Source: Tersicoccus mangrovi (lineage in GTDB: Bacteria > Actinomycetota > Actinomycetes > Actinomycetales > Micrococcaceae). Taken from it: a stretch of DNA of 64,000 bases. The notes below the pieces were generated by a model, which saw only the letters and a program-made list of their open reading frames with translations, did no database searches and was not told the DNA's origin. Position 1 is the first letter of the stretch. Every line of letters starts with the position of its first letter. The stretch covers positions 1-64,000 of the forward strand of contig NZ_JBAJMW010000009.1 in NCBI RefSeq assembly GCF_036881825.1, in the 5' to 3' direction. Both the position numbers and the translations under genes were made by a program. Below are positions 35,546-43,780 of the stretch, one piece after another.

Positions 35546-36088
35546 ATGACGCGAGGCGGGACGAGCGACCTGACGCGCGGGCAGCGGCTGCGGCGGGCGG
35601 CGAACTGGGTGAACCTGTCGACGCCGCTCGGCCTGAGCATCGCCGCGCTCACCGGTACGCCGGTCCGGCGCGGACCGAGCGGCCTGTACGTCGGCACGGG
35701 ATACCGGCCGCCGCTGCCGGTGGCCGGCGCCTTCACGGTCGGCAACGTCGTGCTCGTCCGCGGCCGGCCGCCCGAGGATCCGGGACGATCCGACCCGACG
35801 CCGAGCGCCGCCCAGTCCCCCGACCTGCTGAACGCCGACCTGCTGAACCCGGACCTGCTGGAGCACGAGGCCGCGCACGCGACGCAGTACGCCGCCCTGC
35901 TCGGGCTGCCCTTCCTGCCGGCCTATGCCGTCGCCGCCGTGTGGTCGTTGGTGCGCACCGGGGACCCGGCATCGCGCAACGTGTTCGAACGCGGCGCGGG
36001 CCTGGCGATCGGCGGCTACACGGAACGGCCGGTCCGCCCGTGGCGCCCCTCCCGCCGACGCGGTGGACGTGGCACGCTGACTCCATGA
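35546..36088 (+). CDS. Putative zinc metallopeptidase-like protein (HEAAH motif)
   Basis: A 180-residue protein of an uncharacterised actinobacterial family. Near residue 105 it has LLEHEAAHATQYA, which fits HExxH, and then a hydrophobic segment (LLGLPFLPAYAVAAVWSL) and DPASRNVFERGAGLAIGGY. Such proteins are sometimes labelled Fe-S oxidoreductases without reason. Zn binding and peptidase activity are inference from HExxH only. The stop codon overlaps the start of the TPM-domain gene (ATGA), so the two are coupled. Start: ATG 35546, or 35537. Confidence 0.65.
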   Translation: MTRGGTSDLTRGQRLRRAANWVNLSTPLGLSIAALTGTPVRRGPSGLYVGTGYRPPLPVAGAFTVGNVVLVRGRPPEDPGRSDPTPSAAQSPDLLNADLLNPDLLEHEAAHATQYAALLGLPFLPAYAVAAVWSLVRTGDPASRNVFERGAGLAIGGYTERPVRPWRPSRRRGGRGTLTP

Positions 36089-37644
36089 CGGCCCCGGCCC
36101 CCGCATCGACCGCCCTCCGACGCCCGTCCCATCGCGTGCCGCTGCCCCGGTGGTTGCCGCGCCGCACCTCTCGCGGATTCCTGCGCCGGTTCACCCACGC
36201 GGCGCTCGTCGTCCTCACCCTGGCGCTGGTCGCCGGTCCGGTCGCCCTGAATCTGCCGGCCGCCCTCGCGCTGGACTCCGGCAGCGTCGTCGTCGAGGAC
36301 ACCGCCGGCATCCTGTACCGGCCCCAGCTGGAGCAGAACCTGCGGTCGATCGACTTCTACCAGCCCACCCGCGTCGCCATCTACACGGTGCGCGGGCGTG
36401 CGTCGGACAACATCAACGAGCAGGTGCTCGCCTTCGCCCGGCAGAAGCACCCGGAGTGGATCAGCGCCGACGGGCAGAAGTGGGCCGACGGCCTGTTCCT
36501 CCTCGCCGTCGACCCCCAGGGCCGGCACGTCGGCACCTACAGCGGGGAGGACCGCAAACTCTCACTGGACCAGTACGGCGAGGTTCAGAAAGCCACGAAG
36601 GACGCCTTCCGGGAGGCGAGGTGGACGGACGGGACCGTCGACGGGGTGAAGGAGGCGGCGGCCCTGATCGCCCGGCCCTGGTACCGCCACCCGGCCGTGT
36701 TCGTGTTCGGCGCCTTCGGCGTCATCGTCGTCCTCGGCGCGCTGGCCTTCGGTGCCTTGGCGCGGGCCGTGGGCCGGCGCCGATTCGCGCAGGCCTTCGC
36801 CGCCGGCGATGCCTCCTACGCCTCGGTGACCCGGGACATCGAGGTCACCGAGCTGAACGCGAACACCATCCCCTCGTCCTCGAGTCACGGCGCGCGCATC
36901 CTGCAGCGGTGGAGCGCGTTCCTCACCGACTACCACGACCTCACGACGGTCCGGGCCCGGCTCGACGACCTCTCCCGCCGAGCCCGGGCGAAGAAGGACG
37001 CCATCACCGACGCCCAGGACTTCGAACGGCGGGCCGTCCGCCTGGACGGGCTCGACGACGCCAGCGCCGACGCCAACGCCCTGCTCAACCACGACAGTGG
37101 CTGGGAGGAGGCGTGGCGCCGCCAGAGCGGGGACCTGCTCGAGCAGCTCGACGAGGCCGAGGCCATGATCGAGGCACCGGAGACGGCCGGCTCCGAGGAG
37201 TCGCGCGGCGCGATCCGCGCCCTCTCCCGCTGGGTGCGGTCCGACGTCGAGACCTGGGGCGAGGGGCTGCGCGACGGGTCCCTGACCGGCGACGCGGCGC
37301 TCGACCGGATCGCGGACGCCCAGCGCGAGCTCGGCACGCGGATGGACGTGCACGCCGACGCCGTCATCGCCGACCGGACGAAGAACGAGAAGGAGGCGGA
37401 CCTGATGCGCACCGCCCTGGAGAACAGCCGACGAGGCGGAGGCGGCCGGCAGCGCCGCACCTCCAGCATCGTCCGGTACAGCCGCCCCGACCTGAATGTC
37501 TTCCCCGTCTGGACCTACATGGCGGGCTTCTCGTCCGGGCAGAACTCGGTCGACCACTCCCGTTCCTCCTCCGGCAGCGGCACGACGGGCTACGGTTCCA
37601 GCGGCGGCAGCTTCTCCGGTTCCGGCAGCTCGTCCAGCTTCTGA
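36085..37644 (+). CDS. TPM-domain membrane protein (DUF5129-like)
   Basis: A 519-residue envelope protein. A membrane segment at about residues 35-60 is followed by an extracytoplasmic TPM-like domain (about 65-195: VEDTAGILYR, then KWADGLFLLAVDP). A second membrane segment at about 205-230 leads to a cytoplasmic helical part with Arg/Glu-rich coiled coils. The C-terminal tail of about 30 residues is almost only Ser and Gly. The TPM fold takes part in thylakoid and cell-envelope functions; the role here is unknown. It overlaps the upstream gene by 4 bp. Confidence 0.75.
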   Translation: MTAPAPASTALRRPSHRVPLPRWLPRRTSRGFLRRFTHAALVVLTLALVAGPVALNLPAALALDSGSVVVEDTAGILYRPQLEQNLRSIDFYQPTRVAIYTVRGRASDNINEQVLAFARQKHPEWISADGQKWADGLFLLAVDPQGRHVGTYSGEDRKLSLDQYGEVQKATKDAFREARWTDGTVDGVKEAAALIARPWYRHPAVFVFGAFGVIVVLGALAFGALARAVGRRRFAQAFAAGDASYASVTRDIEVTELNANTIPSSSSHGARILQRWSAFLTDYHDLTTVRARLDDLSRRARAKKDAITDAQDFERRAVRLDGLDDASADANALLNHDSGWEEAWRRQSGDLLEQLDEAEAMIEAPETAGSEESRGAIRALSRWVRSDVETWGEGLRDGSLTGDAALDRIADAQRELGTRMDVHADAVIADRTKNEKEADLMRTALENSRRGGGGRQRRTSSIVRYSRPDLNVFPVWTYMAGFSSGQNSVDHSRSSSGSGTTGYGSSGGSFSGSGSSSSF

Positions 37645-37655
37645 GGCCGACGACG

Positions 37656-38177
37656 ATGAGTACGGACCGAGAGAGGGCACCCGGCACCCGGCGGCTGCTC
37701 GGCCGCCGGGCCCGTCACCTCACCCTCATCGCGCACCTGACGACCATGGGTGCGTGGATCGGGGTCGATGCCGCCCTCGTCGTGCTCGCGGTGACGTCCG
37801 TCGTCACCGGGGATCGCGGTGTCGCCGGCCTCTGCCTCGCCGTCCTGCCCCTGCTGCTCTGGCCGATGGCCGTGGCCGGTCTGCTGACGCTGGCCACCGG
37901 GCTCGTGCTGGGCTGGGGCACCCGGTACGGCGTGCTGCGCCACTGGTGGGTGGTGGTCAAGCTCGCGATCACGCTGGTGTACCTCACGCTGATCCCGGTG
38001 GGCCTGACGCCGACCGTGCTGGACCGGGCGCGCCTCGGCCATGAGCTGCTCGACGGCCGGGCGACCGAGGCCGCGCTCAGGCAGCTGGTGTTCCCGGCCG
38101 TCGTCGGGCCCGTCCTGCTGGTCACCGCCGTCGTGCTGGCCGTGGTCAAGCCCTGGGGCCGAGTCCGCCGCGGGTGA
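37656..38177 (+). CDS. Conserved four-helix membrane protein
   Basis: A 173-residue integral membrane protein with four predicted helices (about residues 24-52, 55-86, 95-118 and 145-165). It contains conserved-looking GAWIGVDAALVVL and GVLRHWWVVVKLAIT, similar to DUF2269-type membrane proteins of actinobacteria. It starts 11 bp after the TPM gene and is probably the third gene of that unit. No function is assigned. Confidence 0.7.
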   Translation: MSTDRERAPGTRRLLGRRARHLTLIAHLTTMGAWIGVDAALVVLAVTSVVTGDRGVAGLCLAVLPLLLWPMAVAGLLTLATGLVLGWGTRYGVLRHWWVVVKLAITLVYLTLIPVGLTPTVLDRARLGHELLDGRATEAALRQLVFPAVVGPVLLVTAVVLAVVKPWGRVRRG

Positions 38178-38183
38178 GCCCGG

Positions 38184-39227
38184 TCAGCCGAGCTCGACCC
38201 GCTCGGGCCGACCGCTCGCCAGCGACGCCTGCGCCGCGTCGGCGACGCGGGACGCCGCGACCGCCTCGTCCGGCGGGCACGGGTTGTCCCGCTCTCCCAG
38301 CACGACCTCGACGAAGGCGGCGAGCTCGTTCCGGTAGGCGCCGGCGAAGCGTTCGGCGAAGGTCCGGTGCGCGGTTCCGGCCGGGAAGTCGACGCCCGGT
38401 TCGGTCGAGCGCAGTGCGGTCGCCTCGTCGAGCCCGACCATCACCGAGGCGTCGGACCCGGAGAGCTCGAGGCGGACGTCGTGGCCGGCGCCGTTGTACC
38501 GGGTGGCCGTGACGGTCCCCACGGTGCCGTCGTCAAGGGTGACGACGGCGAGCGCCGTGTCCACGTCGCCGACCTCGCCGATGGCGGGGTCGCCCCGGTT
38601 CGAGCCGCGCGCGTAGACCTCGACGATCTCGCGCCCGGTGATCCAGCGCAGGATGTCGAAGTCGTGCACCGAGCAGTCGCGGAACAGGCCGCCCGACGTG
38701 GCGAGGAAGGCGACCGGCGGCGGACTGACGTCGGCCGTGACCGCCCGGAAGGAGTGCAGCCAGCCGAGCTCGCCCGCCTGGAAGCGGCGGCGGGCCTCCA
38801 GGTATCCGGCGTCGAAGCGGCGCTGGTGGCCGATCTGCACGGTGCCCCCGTGCTCGGCGACGTGCGCGAGGACGGGCAACGAGTCCGCGACCGACCCGGC
38901 GACGGGCTTCTCGCAGAACACCGGCACCCCGGCCTCGACCCCGGCACGGATGAGCTCGGGATGCGTCGGGGTGCCGGTCGCGACGACGAGGCCGTCGACC
39001 CCGGCGGCGAGCAGTCCCGCAGCACCGCCGGGCACCGCGGTGGCGCCCACCTCGGCGGCCACGGCGCGGGCGTGCTCCTCCGCGACGTCCGTGACGGCGA
39101 GCGTCAGGTCCACGTCACGCGCCGCGAACTGCTCCCGCAGATCCGCGATCGCGTGGGCGTGCATGGCACCGATCCGGCCGACGCCGACCAGGCCGAGGCG
39201 GACCCTGCCGACCGACGCCCCGCTCAC
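38184..39227 (-). CDS. Gfo/Idh/MocA dehydrogenase, inositol 2-dehydrogenase-like
   Basis: A 347-residue NAD(P)-dependent dehydrogenase. The Rossmann motif GLVGVGRIGAMHAHAI is at the N terminus, the catalytic-site EKP (FCEKPVAG) near residue 95, and the Asp/His pair of inositol dehydrogenases in RDCSVHDFD near 167-175. It is most like IolG. The GTG at 39227 overlaps the upstream stop by 4 bp. It is the last gene of a five-gene minus-strand operon headed at 43492, and probably oxidises an inositol isomer or a related polyol. Confidence 0.9.
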   Translation of the reverse strand: MSGASVGRVRLGLVGVGRIGAMHAHAIADLREQFAARDVDLTLAVTDVAEEHARAVAAEVGATAVPGGAAGLLAAGVDGLVVATGTPTHPELIRAGVEAGVPVFCEKPVAGSVADSLPVLAHVAEHGGTVQIGHQRRFDAGYLEARRRFQAGELGWLHSFRAVTADVSPPPVAFLATSGGLFRDCSVHDFDILRWITGREIVEVYARGSNRGDPAIGEVGDVDTALAVVTLDDGTVGTVTATRYNGAGHDVRLELSGSDASVMVGLDEATALRSTEPGVDFPAGTAHRTFAERFAGAYRNELAAFVEVVLGERDNPCPPDEAVAASRVADAAQASLASGRPERVELG

Positions 39228-40054
39228 GCGTGTGCTCCCGGCGCGAGTGCCCCGGCGGGCTCGGTCGCCGTCGGCCGGGCCGCCTCGTCTCCACCGAAGG
39301 CCGAGCGGAAGGCCGTGAGGGCGGCGGCGGGGTCCCCCTGGGCCCATGCCTCGAGCCCGACGGTGCCGGCGTACCCGGCGTCGACGAGCGCTCGGTGCAC
39401 GGCCGGGTAGTGGACCTCGCCGGTGCCGGGCTCGCAGCGGCCGGGCACGTCCGCCACCTGGACCTCGCCGACCCAGGGCAGGGCCTCGCCCAGCAGGGCG
39501 ATGAGGTTCCCCTCCCCGATCTGCGCGTGGTAGAGGTCGAGCATCAGCCGGACGTGCGGGTGGTCGACGGCGCGGACGAGCGCGAGCGTGTCCTTGGCGC
39601 GAGCGAGCGGGATGCCCGGGTGGTCGACGATCGTGTTGAGGTTCTCGAGGCAGAACGTCACCCCGTGGGCCGCGCCGAGCTCACCGAGCCGCTCCAGGGC
39701 GCGCGCGGCGGTGAGCCACATCGTGCCGTCGGATCGCTGGTGCGGGCGCGCCGCCCGGCCGTCGACGAGTTCGGCCGGGTGGACGACGAGCCGCTCCACC
39801 CCGAGGGCGCGGGCCGTCGGGAGGAGGTCCGCGGCGGTCCGGACGACACGGTCGGCGGTGTCCGGCTCGACCAGGGAGCCAGCGGTGTAGCCGGTCATGG
39901 ACGAGAAGCGGGCGCCGGTCGCGACCAGGGCGTCGACGTCCTTCGTCCGGGTGTCCCACAGCTCGACGTCGAACCCGGCGGCGTGGATCCGGCGGACCCG
40001 CTCGGTGAACGGCAGGTCCGTGAACACCATCTCGGCGCAGACGGCGAGCCTCAT
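39224..40054 (-). CDS. Hydroxypyruvate isomerase-like TIM-barrel enzyme
   Basis: A 276-residue xylose-isomerase-like TIM barrel. The blocks LMLDLYHAQIGEGNL and VQVADVPGRCEPGTGEV match the Hyi family, with metal-binding glutamate in CLENLNTIVDHPG. In an inositol-type cluster such enzymes may isomerise keto-inositols or their ring-opened products rather than hydroxypyruvate. ATGA overlap with the next gene upstream; GTGA overlap with the dehydrogenase downstream. Confidence 0.85.
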   Translation of the reverse strand: MRLAVCAEMVFTDLPFTERVRRIHAAGFDVELWDTRTKDVDALVATGARFSSMTGYTAGSLVEPDTADRVVRTAADLLPTARALGVERLVVHPAELVDGRAARPHQRSDGTMWLTAARALERLGELGAAHGVTFCLENLNTIVDHPGIPLARAKDTLALVRAVDHPHVRLMLDLYHAQIGEGNLIALLGEALPWVGEVQVADVPGRCEPGTGEVHYPAVHRALVDAGYAGTVGLEAWAQGDPAAALTAFRSAFGGDEAARPTATEPAGALAPGAHA

Positions 40055-41184
40055 CGCCCCGCCCCCGTCACCGTGGCCGTGCCATCAGGCACGGAAGTTC
40101 CGCCGGCGGTCGAACCCTCCACCGCTACCGGCCCACCCGCCTGCACCGAGGCGATGCATGCCCGGGCGACGGCGAGCGCCCGGCGGGCGTCGGCCGGCCC
40201 GGGCGTGAGAGCGACGTCGTGGTCCGGGGCCGGGCCACCGTCACGGCGTGCCCGGACGTGCTCGGCGAAGTCGGCCAGCTCGGCGGTGTAGGCATCGACG
40301 AAGAGGTCGACGTTGAGCCGCGGCGTCGCGGCGGCACGGCCCTCCGCGGTGGAGCGGACGGCCGCCGTCTCCGTGGAACGCCCCGCCTGCACCATGCCGG
40401 CCGAGCCGAACACCTCACCTCGCACGTCGTACCCGTAGAGCGCGGAGAAGCTGGCCTCGGCGACGGCGATGGCGCCGTTGTCGTAGCGGACGGTCACGAC
40501 TGCGGTGTCGAGCAGGCCCGCGTCCTTCAGCTCGGGTTCGACCAGCGCATCGGCGACGGCGTACACGCTGACCGGCTCGGCGCCGGCGTTGAACCAATTG
40601 AGCGCGTCGAAGTCGTGGATCAGGGTCTCGAGGAAGATGGTCCACGGCGCGATCCGCTCGGCGTTGGGCAGGTGACCGGTGCCGGGATCACGGGTGAGCG
40701 AGCGCAGCAGCTGCGGCGTGCCGACGACGCCGGCGGCGACGTCGCGGCGAGCGGCGAGGAAGTCCGCGGCGTACCGGCGGTTGAACCCGATCTGCCAGTG
40801 CACCCCGGCGTCCGCGACGGCCTCCTCCACGCGGGCGAACTCCTCGAGGTCGACCGACGCGGGCTTCTCGCAGAACACGTGCTTGCCGGCGCGCGCGGCA
40901 GCGATCGCCAGCTCGGCGTGGAACCGCGCCGGCCCGGCAATGACGACGGCGTCGATGTCCGGATCGGCGGCGAGGTCCGCCGGATCGGCGGTGACGCGGG
41001 CGACCCCGAGCTCGGCGGCCAACGCCTCGGCGGGGTCGGCCGCGGGGTCAGCGATCGCGGTCAGGTCGGTGCCGGGGATGCGCAGGGCGAGGCTGTGGGC
41101 GTGGAACGCGCCCATCCAGCCGGCCCCGATGAGGCCGACGCGGACGGGAGCGGGACGGGTGGAGGTGACGGAGCGGTAGGTCAT
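40051..41184 (-). CDS. Gfo/Idh/MocA family dehydrogenase
   Basis: A 377-residue dehydrogenase with GLIGAGWMGAFHAHSL, the EKP block FCEKPASVDLEE near residue 107 and the catalytic region LETLIHDFDALNWF. The position that is usually Asp in D-x3-H is Glu here (ETLIH), unlike the three other homologues in the window, which may mark a different substrate. The ATG at 41184 has GAGGAG 4 nt upstream. Third from last in the operon. Confidence 0.88.
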   Translation of the reverse strand: MTYRSVTSTRPAPVRVGLIGAGWMGAFHAHSLALRIPGTDLTAIADPAADPAEALAAELGVARVTADPADLAADPDIDAVVIAGPARFHAELAIAAARAGKHVFCEKPASVDLEEFARVEEAVADAGVHWQIGFNRRYAADFLAARRDVAAGVVGTPQLLRSLTRDPGTGHLPNAERIAPWTIFLETLIHDFDALNWFNAGAEPVSVYAVADALVEPELKDAGLLDTAVVTVRYDNGAIAVAEASFSALYGYDVRGEVFGSAGMVQAGRSTETAAVRSTAEGRAAATPRLNVDLFVDAYTAELADFAEHVRARRDGGPAPDHDVALTPGPADARRALAVARACIASVQAGGPVAVEGSTAGGTSVPDGTATVTGAGR

Positions 41185-41213
41185 GGTTCTCCTCTGTCGT
41201 CGAGAGCGGTGGG

Positions 41214-42230
41214 TCAGGGCGTGCCGCTGAGCACCCCGATGGAACGGGCGGCGTCGAGCAGGACGCCCGCGGCGACCTCGAGCCCCTCGACCCGGCCCAG
41301 GGACACGTCCTCGTGCTCGATGTTGACGATCATGTCCGGGTCGACGTCGTGCAGCGCCCGGAGGTATTCCGCCCAGTAGGCGGTGTCGTGGCCGCGGCCC
41401 AGCACGACGAAGTCCCACGCGGCGTCGGCCGGCCACGCGTTCGCCCACTCGTCGCCGCCGAGGTTGGTGCGCTCCTCGTCCGGGCGGAGCCGGCGGAACC
41501 GGTTGTCCAGCACCCCGTACAGCCGAGCAGCGTCCGGATTCACTCGCACGTCCTTGGCGGCCGCGTGGAACACCAGCGGGCCGAGCTCGCGGACCACCGC
41601 GACGGGGTCCATCTGCTGCCAGAACAGGTGGGAGGCATCCAGCTCCACGCCCACGTGCGTCGCGCCGGTCTCCTCGATGAGCCGGTGCACGTCGGCGGTG
41701 TTGAACACGAGGTTCTGCGGGTGCAGCTCGAGGGCGGCCTTGACCCCGTGGTCGGCGGCGAACCGGTCCATCTCCCGCCAGAAGGCGACCGCGATCTCCC
41801 ACTGGTGGTCCAGCACGTCGAGGGCCGCGGAGTTCCAAGCGTTGACGATCCAGTTGGTCACGGTGGCGCCGGGCTCCCCTCCGGGCAGACCCGACATCGT
41901 CACGACCCGGGTCTGGCCGAGCCGTTCGGCCAGCCGGATGGAGCGACGGACGTCCTCGGCGTGCTTCTGCCCGATCTCCGGCTTCGGGTGCAGCGGGTTG
42001 CCGTTGCAGTTCAGGCCCGCGATCGAGACGCCGGTGCCCTCGAACTGCCCGAGGTAGTCGTCCCGGGCGGCGTCGCTGGTGAGGATGTCGTCCATCCCCG
42101 GCACGTGGACGGCGGGCAGGAAGCCGCCGGTGTTGATCTCGATGCCGGTCAGGCCGAGGCCGGCGATGACCTCGAGCGCGTCGGGCAAGGGGCGGTCGTG
42201 CAGGATCGCGTTGTAGACGCCGAGCTTCAT
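41214..42230 (-). CDS. Sugar phosphate isomerase/epimerase-like TIM-barrel protein
   Basis: A 338-residue xylose-isomerase-like TIM barrel beginning MKLGVYNAILHDRPL. Putative metal-site blocks are ALELHPQNLVFN, VGVELDASHLFWQQ and VNIEHED near the C terminus. Homologues near Gfo/Idh genes act on keto-inositols or 3-keto sugars. It lies between two dehydrogenase genes (29 and 44 bp gaps), which suggests a dehydrogenase-isomerase pathway. Exact substrate unknown. Confidence 0.87.
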   Translation of the reverse strand: MKLGVYNAILHDRPLPDALEVIAGLGLTGIEINTGGFLPAVHVPGMDDILTSDAARDDYLGQFEGTGVSIAGLNCNGNPLHPKPEIGQKHAEDVRRSIRLAERLGQTRVVTMSGLPGGEPGATVTNWIVNAWNSAALDVLDHQWEIAVAFWREMDRFAADHGVKAALELHPQNLVFNTADVHRLIEETGATHVGVELDASHLFWQQMDPVAVVRELGPLVFHAAAKDVRVNPDAARLYGVLDNRFRRLRPDEERTNLGGDEWANAWPADAAWDFVVLGRGHDTAYWAEYLRALHDVDPDMIVNIEHEDVSLGRVEGLEVAAGVLLDAARSIGVLSGTP

Positions 42231-42274
42231 GGTGGTCCTTCTGGATGGTCGGGGGCAGGCGGGGGCCGGCCGGA

Positions 42275-43492
42275 TCAGGGGGCGGCCGGGGCCGGGGTCG
42301 TCGAGGCGACGGCGACGCGGCCGCCGTCGTTCGCGGCGGAGGCGGTGACGGCGGCGAGGATCTCCATGTTGTGGACGCCCTCGTCGAACGTCGCGCAGCG
42401 CGGCAGCGACGTGTCCTCCGGCTGGCCGGCGACCTCCTCGAGGAAGGCCCGCGCCTGGTAGACGAAGGCGTCGTTCTGGCCGATGCCCACGCTCGGGGCA
42501 TCCATCGCCAGGCCGCCCGCGTAGTACGGGTGGCCCGGGGCCAGCAGCACCTGCCGGAACCCGTTCGTCGTCCCGTCGTGCGGGGCGTCCCCGTTCAGGT
42601 AGAGACCGAACTCGGCGGGGCGGCGCTGGTCGAACGTCGCGGAGCCGTGCTCGCAGAACACCTCGAACGTCAGGGTGTTCGGGTGCCCGGACGCGATGCG
42701 GGAGACCTGCAGGCTGCCGGTGCCCTGCGCGTACTCGGCGGCGAAGACGGCGACGTCGTCGTTCGCGACCGGGACGACCTCGTCGCTGACCGCCCCGTGG
42801 TCGTGGCCGAGCACGGCGCCGAGCGGCAGGTGCCGCTCGGTGATCGCCGTCGAGAACTGCCCGCCCGAGACGGAGAGGGTGGGCCCGCAGAGGAACTCGG
42901 CGACGTAGGCGAGGTGGCTGCCGACGTCGGCGAGCGCGCCCGATCCCGGGCCGCCCTGGTACCGCCAGCTCATGGGCGCCTGCGGGCTGCACGCGTAGTC
43001 GGTCCAGTAGCGGCCGCTGAAGTGCAGGGGCCGGCCCAGCGTCCCGTCGTTGATCAGCTCACGGATCGCGGCGATGGCGGGAGTGCGGCGGAAGGTGAGC
43101 CCGATGCGGGCGAGGCCGCGAGCGCGCCCGGCGGCATCGGCCATGGCCCGCGCGTCCTCGAGACTGTCCGAGAGCGGCTTCTCGCACAGGACGTGCTTGC
43201 CGGCGGCGAGCAGTCCCTCGACCACCTCCCGGTGCAGCGAGTTCGCGATCACGACGCTGACGACGTCGATGTCGTCCGCCTCGGCGATCGCCTGCCAGGT
43301 GGCATCGTGGCGCTCGTAGCCGAAGCGGCGCGCGGCGAGCTGGCCGAACGTGGGATTGACGTCTCCGATGGAGACGAGCCGCACGGGCGGCAGGGTGGGA
43401 TCGTAGACGGCGCTGGCCGCGCGATAGGCGGCGGCGTGCGCCTTGCCGGCCATGCCTGCGCCGATGACGGCGACGCCGAGGGACTCGACCAT
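42275..43492 (-). CDS. Gfo/Idh/MocA family dehydrogenase (first gene of the operon)
   Basis: A 405-residue dehydrogenase, longer than IolG. It has AVIGAGMAGKAHAAAY, the EKP block LCEKPLSDSLEDA near residue 97 and an Asp/His pair in ALADVGSHLAYVAEF. The long C-terminal domain includes HPYYAGGLAMDAPSVGIG. The ATG at 43492 has AAGGAG 6 nt upstream. Its promoter overlaps an operator of the inositol regulon, so the five-gene operon should be inducible together with iol genes. Confidence 0.9.
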   Translation of the reverse strand: MVESLGVAVIGAGMAGKAHAAAYRAASAVYDPTLPPVRLVSIGDVNPTFGQLAARRFGYERHDATWQAIAEADDIDVVSVVIANSLHREVVEGLLAAGKHVLCEKPLSDSLEDARAMADAAGRARGLARIGLTFRRTPAIAAIRELINDGTLGRPLHFSGRYWTDYACSPQAPMSWRYQGGPGSGALADVGSHLAYVAEFLCGPTLSVSGGQFSTAITERHLPLGAVLGHDHGAVSDEVVPVANDDVAVFAAEYAQGTGSLQVSRIASGHPNTLTFEVFCEHGSATFDQRRPAEFGLYLNGDAPHDGTTNGFRQVLLAPGHPYYAGGLAMDAPSVGIGQNDAFVYQARAFLEEVAGQPEDTSLPRCATFDEGVHNMEILAAVTASAANDGGRVAVASTTPAPAAP

Positions 43493-43569
43493 GGGCCTCT
43501 CCTTCGAGACGGTGGTCCCGGCGTGGATGCGCGTCACGCGCTCCGCCGGCCGGGATGCTGATGCGACCG

Positions 43570-43600
43570 ACAGTAGAGAGGCGTCAAATGTCCTGTCAAT
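43570..43600 (-). promoter_or_regulatory. Promoter and inositol-type operator of the dehydrogenase/isomerase operon
   Basis: On the minus strand TTGACA (43594-43599) and TACTGT (43570-43575) are 18 nt apart. The -35 box lies inside AATGTC-CT-GTCAAT (43587-43600), a copy of the operator found across the region. A repressor bound there would cover the -35 box. Confidence 0.65.
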
Positions 43601-43695
43601 AGGTGTTCGGCAGTGAGACCTCATTTCGGTTGGATCCGCCAAAATCACGGGAAAGCGGTGGCTTCGACGCAGGAAACAGTGCGTCGTGACTGAAG

Positions 43696-43709
43696 TTTGA
43701 CCTGACAAA
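43696..43709. promoter_or_regulatory. Inositol-type operator upstream of the MFS transporter gene
   Basis: TTTGAC-CT-GACAAA, 11 of 12 arm positions of the consensus palindrome. It lies 72-85 bp before the transporter ATG, upstream of a TACGCT hexamer that may be the -10 box. Confidence 0.65.
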
Positions 43710-43780
43710 GTTGATGAGCTGCGCTACGCTCGTTCGTGACACGGATCACGTCACGACCGTGTCCCGACGAAGGAGTCCTC

